Of a DNA stretch of 64,000 nt, positions 60,153 to 64,000 are shown in pieces (positions within the stretch are counted from its first letter, which is position 1; each line of letters opens with the position of its first letter). A model generated the notes under the pieces. That model was given only the letters and a program-made list of their open reading frames with translations, ran no database searches and was not told the origin of the DNA. This DNA comes from Flavipsychrobacter sp. (GTDB lineage: Bacteria > Bacteroidota > Bacteroidia > Chitinophagales > Chitinophagaceae), in assembly GCA_016787265.1 (NCBI GenBank), contig JAEUVF010000008.1, positions 310,001 through 374,000 on the forward strand. Direction: 5' to 3'. The position numbers and the translations under genes were made by a program.

Positions 60153-60581
60153 TTAGCTGTTGGGGAGTTGAGCGGTTTGCATCCAAAAGGATTCAACGGA
60201 TTGAATCACTTTCATAAAGCTGGAGTAGTCAACAGGCTTGGTTATATAACAATTGGCGTAATGGGTGTATGCATCGATAATGTCCTTTTCAGATGCAGAA
60301 GTAGTTAGCACAATTACGGGGAGTTTCCGTAATGACGGATCCTGTTTGATCGTTTTTAATACCTCTTTGCCATCCACTTTGGGCAGATTTATGTCCAGTA
60401 ACACGAGGTCCGGAACGGGAGCGTTTTCATGAGATCCTGTTTTAAATAGAAAATGGATCGCTTCCCTGCCATCTTTAACGACCGAAATATCTTTAACGGC
60501 CGATATTTCACGAAGTGCTTCGCGTGTAAGAATAATGTCTCCCTCATTGTCTTCCACCAATAAAATGTGCAAGTCTTTCAT
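60153..60581 (-). CDS. Receiver-only response regulator (Rcp1-like), paralogue of the one at 50121
   Basis: A 142-residue single-domain response regulator. MKDLHILLVEDNEGD starts it; the phosphorylated Asp is in LVLLDINLP near residue 64, the Thr in VLTTSA near 94, and the Lys in YITKPVD near 116. By eye, 30 of its first 45 residues are identical to the regulator at 50121. It lies between two kinase genes on the same strand, 49 bp after the first and 11 bp before the second. By analogy to the other pair, its kinase is most likely the one at 60631. Confidence 0.92.
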   Translation of the reverse strand: MKDLHILLVEDNEGDIILTREALREISAVKDISVVKDGREAIHFLFKTGSHENAPVPDLVLLDINLPKVDGKEVLKTIKQDPSLRKLPVIVLTTSASEKDIIDAYTHYANCYITKPVDYSSFMKVIQSVESFWMQTAQLPNS

Positions 60582-60630
60582 ACGCTCTGGGTTTGTTTCA
60601 AAAGGATGGATTATTAATGAATATAATGAT

Positions 60631-62877
60631 TTATTTTTTTATGGTAAAATAGAAGGTCGAACCAACTTTTTCTTTGGAATAAACCCAGATTTTACCGTTG
60701 TGTTGTTCAGCAATTTTTTTGCATATGGCCAGTCCTATTCCTGTTCCGGAAAATTCAGACATATTATGAAGGCGCTGAAAAATAACAAAGATCTTTTCAA
60801 AATAATCCGGTTCTATTCCTATGCCATTATCTTTGATAGCAAACTGCCAATACCCGTCTTCTTCCTTTGCGCTAATGTTGATTTCCGGCTGGATTTCCCT
60901 TCGGTATTTTAGTGCATTCCCGATCAGATTTTGAAATAGTTGTACCAGTCCGGAGTAATTACCGCGTGAAACCACTGGCATCGGATCAATATTCAGAACG
61001 GCATTATTTTCAGCAATGCTTTCCTGCAGGTTTGTTGCCACTTCATTCAAAACCGCTTTGACGTCCACTTCTGTAAATTCAACGGAGGTATTTTCCAGTC
61101 TGGAATAGGCCAGCAGATCATTGATCAGTTTTTTCATTCGTTCTGCACCTGACACTGCATAATTGATATATTGCCTGCCCGCTTCATCCAGTTTGTCTTT
61201 GTACCTTTTTTCAACCAGTTGCAGAAAACTGCTAACCATGCGAAGCGGCTCCTGAAGATCATGAGAAGCAATAAACGCAAAACGTTCCAGCTCCGCATTG
61301 GATCTTGACAACTGGTCTGCTCTTTCAGATAATTCACGATTCGCTTTTTCCAGCGCTTCTTCATGAAGTTTTCGTTGAGTGATATCCTGCACAGTACCGC
61401 TGTATCGGATGGCTTTCCCAAACTGATCTTTAAACAGGTTTCCTTTTTCATGTACATACCGGATGCTGCCATCAGGCAACTGGATGCGGTGTTCAAAATC
61501 CAGTGAATCATGCCCGTTTAAAACCAATGCTCTTTTTTTGAGGAAGATTTCCCGGTCCTCCGGATGAAAGGTTTCTAAAAACAGTTCAAAGCTTGGTTGA
61601 AAGGTGGAGGGATGCCTTCCCCAAATATTATAGACCTCATGCGTCCAGAAGAGTTCATTGTTTTGCAGATTCAGTTCCCAATAACCAAGTTTGGCAAGTT
61701 TCTGCGCTGTTTCCAGCTTCTGATTTAACTGCCATAGTTCCGATTGGTACTTCCTGTTTTGTGTAATATTTCTGGAATGACAGGCTACACCAATAATTTT
61801 CTGATCCTCCCGGATCGGGTTGAAACTGGTTTCCCACCAGATTTCTTCTCCCGGTTCCGTATAAATGTCAAGACTTTGCATGTGAAAGGATTCTCCGGAC
61901 AATGCCCTGTCGTATAGTGCTTTCCAATATTTAATATGTTCAACGGGATAGGATGTTTCCAGTAACATGTTATCTCCAAGCTGAATAGAATGATGGGAGG
62001 TTCGTTCAGTGATGTTTATAAAACTCCGATTGGCGGCCAATAGATTATATTCCGTATCTATACTCCAGATCATATCACTGGTGGTATTGATCAGTGCTAT
62101 TTTATTACGCTCCTCTTCTTTTCGCTGAAGTTCCAGCTTCAGGCGATCTGTGATGTCATTTGAAAGCACAAGGGAAGCCAGATTGCCGTTGAATTCAATC
62201 TGATGGGCAGTGACTTCAACATCAATTATATCACCATTCTTTTTAATGTGCTTCCACCTTCCTTTATGAACCAGGTTGTTTCCCTCCCTGATTTTTTGAA
62301 TTTTTTTAAGGCGTTGGCGATCTGCTTCCGGACGAATATCATGTGCGGTCATCCGAAGAAATTCTTCGCGCGTATAACCGTAATGGCTGATTGCCTTTTC
62401 ATTCACTTCCAGGAATTGCTTGGTATCCGGATCGATGATCCACATGGGAAGGGGATTGTGATGAAAAAGATTCCGGTACCACCGTTCTGATTGCTCCAGC
62501 CTATACTCGTATTTGATCCTTTCGGTTACATCCCGTCCAATACAGAAAAGCGCCTGTGCCTGGTTGTTCCAGTTCATCGACCACCGGATGGTGATGAACT
62601 GCCCGGTTTTGGAAATTACCTTATTGTCGAAGAAACTGACAGTCTGACCATTGATCGCCCTTGCCATCGCGGCAACGGTTGCCTGCTGATACTGCGGTTC
62701 AATGAAGCCAAGGTAGGGTTTGCCCACCAGTTCGTCTGTTTCATATCCAAGAATTCTGGTTGCAGCATTACTGATATGAATAAACATACCATCCCGGTTC
62801 ATTGTACAAATAATATCCGGGGATGCGTCCATGATCCGCTCATACTCTTTCAAAATGCCTGATTCAGCTTTGCTCAT
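60631..62877 (-). CDS. Multi-PAS cytoplasmic sensor histidine kinase
   Basis: A 748-residue kinase with four PAS/PAC units in a row (around residues 10-120, 130-250, 260-375 and 385-500; starts read IMDASPDIICTMN, LFHHNPLPMWIID, LINTTSDMIWSID and KLAKLGYWELNLQ). A short coiled coil leads to HisKA with FIASHDLQEPLRM near residue 543, and HATPase motifs NLIGNALKYR, DNGIGIEPD and SGTGIGLAICKKI follow. No membrane segment is present. The HisKA part resembles the kinase at 50552 closely (same ERF/TRF-A-(I/V)ASH start and QYI-YAV-GA-RM segment). Confidence 0.92.
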   Translation of the reverse strand: MSKAESGILKEYERIMDASPDIICTMNRDGMFIHISNAATRILGYETDELVGKPYLGFIEPQYQQATVAAMARAINGQTVSFFDNKVISKTGQFITIRWSMNWNNQAQALFCIGRDVTERIKYEYRLEQSERWYRNLFHHNPLPMWIIDPDTKQFLEVNEKAISHYGYTREEFLRMTAHDIRPEADRQRLKKIQKIREGNNLVHKGRWKHIKKNGDIIDVEVTAHQIEFNGNLASLVLSNDITDRLKLELQRKEEERNKIALINTTSDMIWSIDTEYNLLAANRSFINITERTSHHSIQLGDNMLLETSYPVEHIKYWKALYDRALSGESFHMQSLDIYTEPGEEIWWETSFNPIREDQKIIGVACHSRNITQNRKYQSELWQLNQKLETAQKLAKLGYWELNLQNNELFWTHEVYNIWGRHPSTFQPSFELFLETFHPEDREIFLKKRALVLNGHDSLDFEHRIQLPDGSIRYVHEKGNLFKDQFGKAIRYSGTVQDITQRKLHEEALEKANRELSERADQLSRSNAELERFAFIASHDLQEPLRMVSSFLQLVEKRYKDKLDEAGRQYINYAVSGAERMKKLINDLLAYSRLENTSVEFTEVDVKAVLNEVATNLQESIAENNAVLNIDPMPVVSRGNYSGLVQLFQNLIGNALKYRREIQPEINISAKEEDGYWQFAIKDNGIGIEPDYFEKIFVIFQRLHNMSEFSGTGIGLAICKKIAEQHNGKIWVYSKEKVGSTFYFTIKK

Positions 62878-63218
62878 AGTTATAAGGTGATCAGAAGATC
62901 AGTGAAAAAAAGGAAAAAACCAAAAGGGTACAAAATTTTCTCTTATGAGAAGTTTTCGCACCCCTGGCTCATTAACCTTAGATAAATTCTCCGCTACTAA
63001 CCAATCCTTAGCGTTAGGATTCTGCTTTCATAGATTTGGATTTTGGGTTTTTACGGTTTGGACGGTCTGGATTCTTCAGGGATATTGGATACAGATTATC
63101 AACGGGCCATTTGCTACACAAAGATGCATGAAAAGGAAGCCATCAAACAATAGATAAACTTGGCAATTCCTGTAGAAAAAATCTGACAATCATCCGGTAT
63201 TTTCATTAATTTGTATAT
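62878..63218. other. Divergent intergenic region between kinase and NarL-type regulator genes
   Basis: This 341-bp gap must hold the promoters of two divergent genes. An inverted repeat TGATC-AGAA-GATCA lies at 62888-62901, ten bases before the kinase start. A hairpin AATCCT/AGGATT with 7-base loop is at 63003-63021. TTAATTTG at 63209-63216 is near the regulator start but is one base short of TAnnTTTG. A 70-codon ORF (62945-63157) has an unlikely composition and is not called. Confidence 0.45.
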
Positions 63219-63860
63219 ATGAAACATTTTCTACTCATTGACGATCATGAAGTTGTGAGAACCGGTATAGGACATGTACTGGCTGAATTGTTTCGTCCCT
63301 GCACCATCCATGAAGCCAGTAATGAAGTTACTGCGCTTGAAAAATTGAAGGAACGGAGTTTCGACCTGATCATAATGGATGTATACATGCCGGGTTCCGA
63401 TACGTTTGGTATTATGGAATTTATTAAAGTGCGGTTTCCGGAAGCCAAAGTGCTGATTTTTTCCATGAGTGCTGAAAATATTTATGCCCCCCGTTTGATC
63501 AGGGCAGGTGCCAAAGGTTTTTTGTCAAAAAATACCGGAATCCAGGATCTCAAAAAAGCAGTGGAAACGCTGTTGAACAATAAAATGTACATAAGTTCAG
63601 AACTGGCACTTCAACTCGCAAGTGGTTTACAGCAGGAAGAACCTTCCAACCCATTTGATAAACTGAGCAGTAAAGAGTTTGAAATTGCCTCCCTTATGAT
63701 GGAAGGTAAATCCCTCACCGAAATCTCCATGATTTTGGGTACCAGCACTTCAACAGTGGGTACCCATAAATCAAGATTGTTTAAAAAACTGAATTGTAAT
63801 AACCTGCTGGAACTGGTTGAACTCGGAAAAGCCTACCAGGTTAACAGTAAACAGCATTAA
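63219..63860 (+). CDS. NarL/LuxR-family response regulator
   Basis: A 213-residue transcription factor. The receiver domain shows DDHEVVRTG near residue 6, the phosphorylated Asp in LIIMDVYMP near 54, Ser in IFSMSAE near 83 and Lys in FLSKNTG near 105. The C-terminal LuxR-type helix-turn-helix is at about 150-205: LSSKEFEIASLMMEGKSLTEISMILGTSTSTVGTHKSRLFKKL (key: LS-kE-ei---M-gks--eI-----ts--TV-th---lf-KL). It is divergent from the kinase group and most likely receives phosphate from the HisKA_3 kinase at 58291. Confidence 0.92.
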   Translation: MKHFLLIDDHEVVRTGIGHVLAELFRPCTIHEASNEVTALEKLKERSFDLIIMDVYMPGSDTFGIMEFIKVRFPEAKVLIFSMSAENIYAPRLIRAGAKGFLSKNTGIQDLKKAVETLLNNKMYISSELALQLASGLQQEEPSNPFDKLSSKEFEIASLMMEGKSLTEISMILGTSTSTVGTHKSRLFKKLNCNNLLELVELGKAYQVNSKQH

Positions 63861-63864
63861 TTGC

Positions 63865-64000
63865 TTACCACTTCCATATCACTCCTGCAATCATATTAAA
63901 GCGCCTCGCATTGTATCCCGCAACATCAAAATATTCCTGATCGGTAATATTCCTGACATCTGCATACACTGCCAGATTTGGTAGTAGCTGGTATTTCGCA
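63865..64000 (-). CDS. TonB-dependent receptor, C-terminal end only (cut by window edge)
   Basis: Only the last 45 codons are inside the window. They read LPNLAVYADVRNITDQEY, a classic penultimate-strand motif (v-NI-D--Y), and then a last strand FNMIAGVIWKW ending in an aromatic residue, as in TonB-dependent outer-membrane receptors. The stop codon is at 63865-63867, 4 bp from the convergent regulator gene's stop. The start, plug domain and substrate are outside the window. Confidence 0.8.
   Translation of the reverse strand, partial: AKYQLLPNLAVYADVRNITDQEYFDVAGYNARRFNMIAGVIWKW

Noticed and set aside
62945..63157. 70-codon ORF between the kinase and the NarL-type regulator
   Set aside because: Trp/Phe-rich random-looking translation without neighbours or family; the region more likely holds promoters.

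Overview
The window looks like chromosomal DNA of a Bacteroidota bacterium, most likely family Chitinophagaceae (inferred from gene content, not from a marker gene). Pointers are a C-terminal sorting domain of type IX secretion, SprB-like repeats, TonB receptors with a carboxypeptidase-regulatory N-terminus, HYC_CC_PP, DUF3347, DUF2911 and DUF5777 proteins, receiver-only response regulators paired with PAS histidine kinases, a sufBCDSET cluster, and a TAnnTTTG-type promoter before suf.

Layout. (a) 1-10994: a Wzx/Wzy-type exopolysaccharide or capsule locus on the + strand: export protein (cut by the window edge), chain-length regulator, flippase, polymerase, three family-2 glycosyltransferases, a WecG/TagA/CpsF transferase, the initiating sugar-phosphate transferase and a Wzi-like outer-membrane protein. 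Nearly all genes overlap; the part from 778 to about 7900 is strikingly AT-rich. (b) 11001-13883: a SNF2 helicase on the - strand. (c) 13995-26295: a long + strand copper/silver-type efflux locus: HYC_CC_PP protein, DUF3347 lipoprotein, an RND pump encoded in two overlapping halves, TolC, two successive adaptors, a second DUF3347 protein, a DUF2911 protein, a CopB-type P-type ATPase and an MFS transporter. (d) 26306-27122: a DUF1778/GNAT toxin-antitoxin pair. (e) 27175-33653 (-): PepSY protein plus TonB receptor, then a two-subunit molybdenum hydroxylase. (f) 33724-38279: esterase, small orphan protein, KAS III, SDR and an unassigned secreted protein. (g) 38280-39683: a non-coding stretch with eight 11-bp repeats, an unassigned ORF, tRNA-Arg and a GC-rich repeat. 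(h) 39684-44229: ECF sigma factor, a membrane-anchored beta-barrel protein, and a four-gene envelope cluster (SprB-repeat/haem lipoprotein, OB-fold protein, YceI, DUF5777). (i) 44273-47252 (-): three glycosyltransferases, followed by a GNAT and a T9SS-secreted protein. (j) 49647-52096: a YdcZ-like transporter and a kinase/regulator pair. (k) 52251-58328: the suf iron-sulfur operon with a palindromic operator in front and an Rrf2 regulator at its end. (l) 58291-63860: a second kinase/regulator group and a NarL-type regulator. (m) 63865-64000: the C-terminal end of another TonB-dependent receptor.

The most unusual signals are not ordinary genes: exact 11-bp phased repeats at 38613-38701, a REP-like ACCGGTCGGGT family (39585, 44233), purine-rich elements that each follow a - strand gene (27156, 30811, 39425), a 16-bp inverted repeat before the SDR gene, a perfect palindrome before sufB, and the split RND pump. 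No CRISPR array, insertion sequence, phage or known defence system was seen. All family assignments come from reading motifs by eye; no database search was possible.
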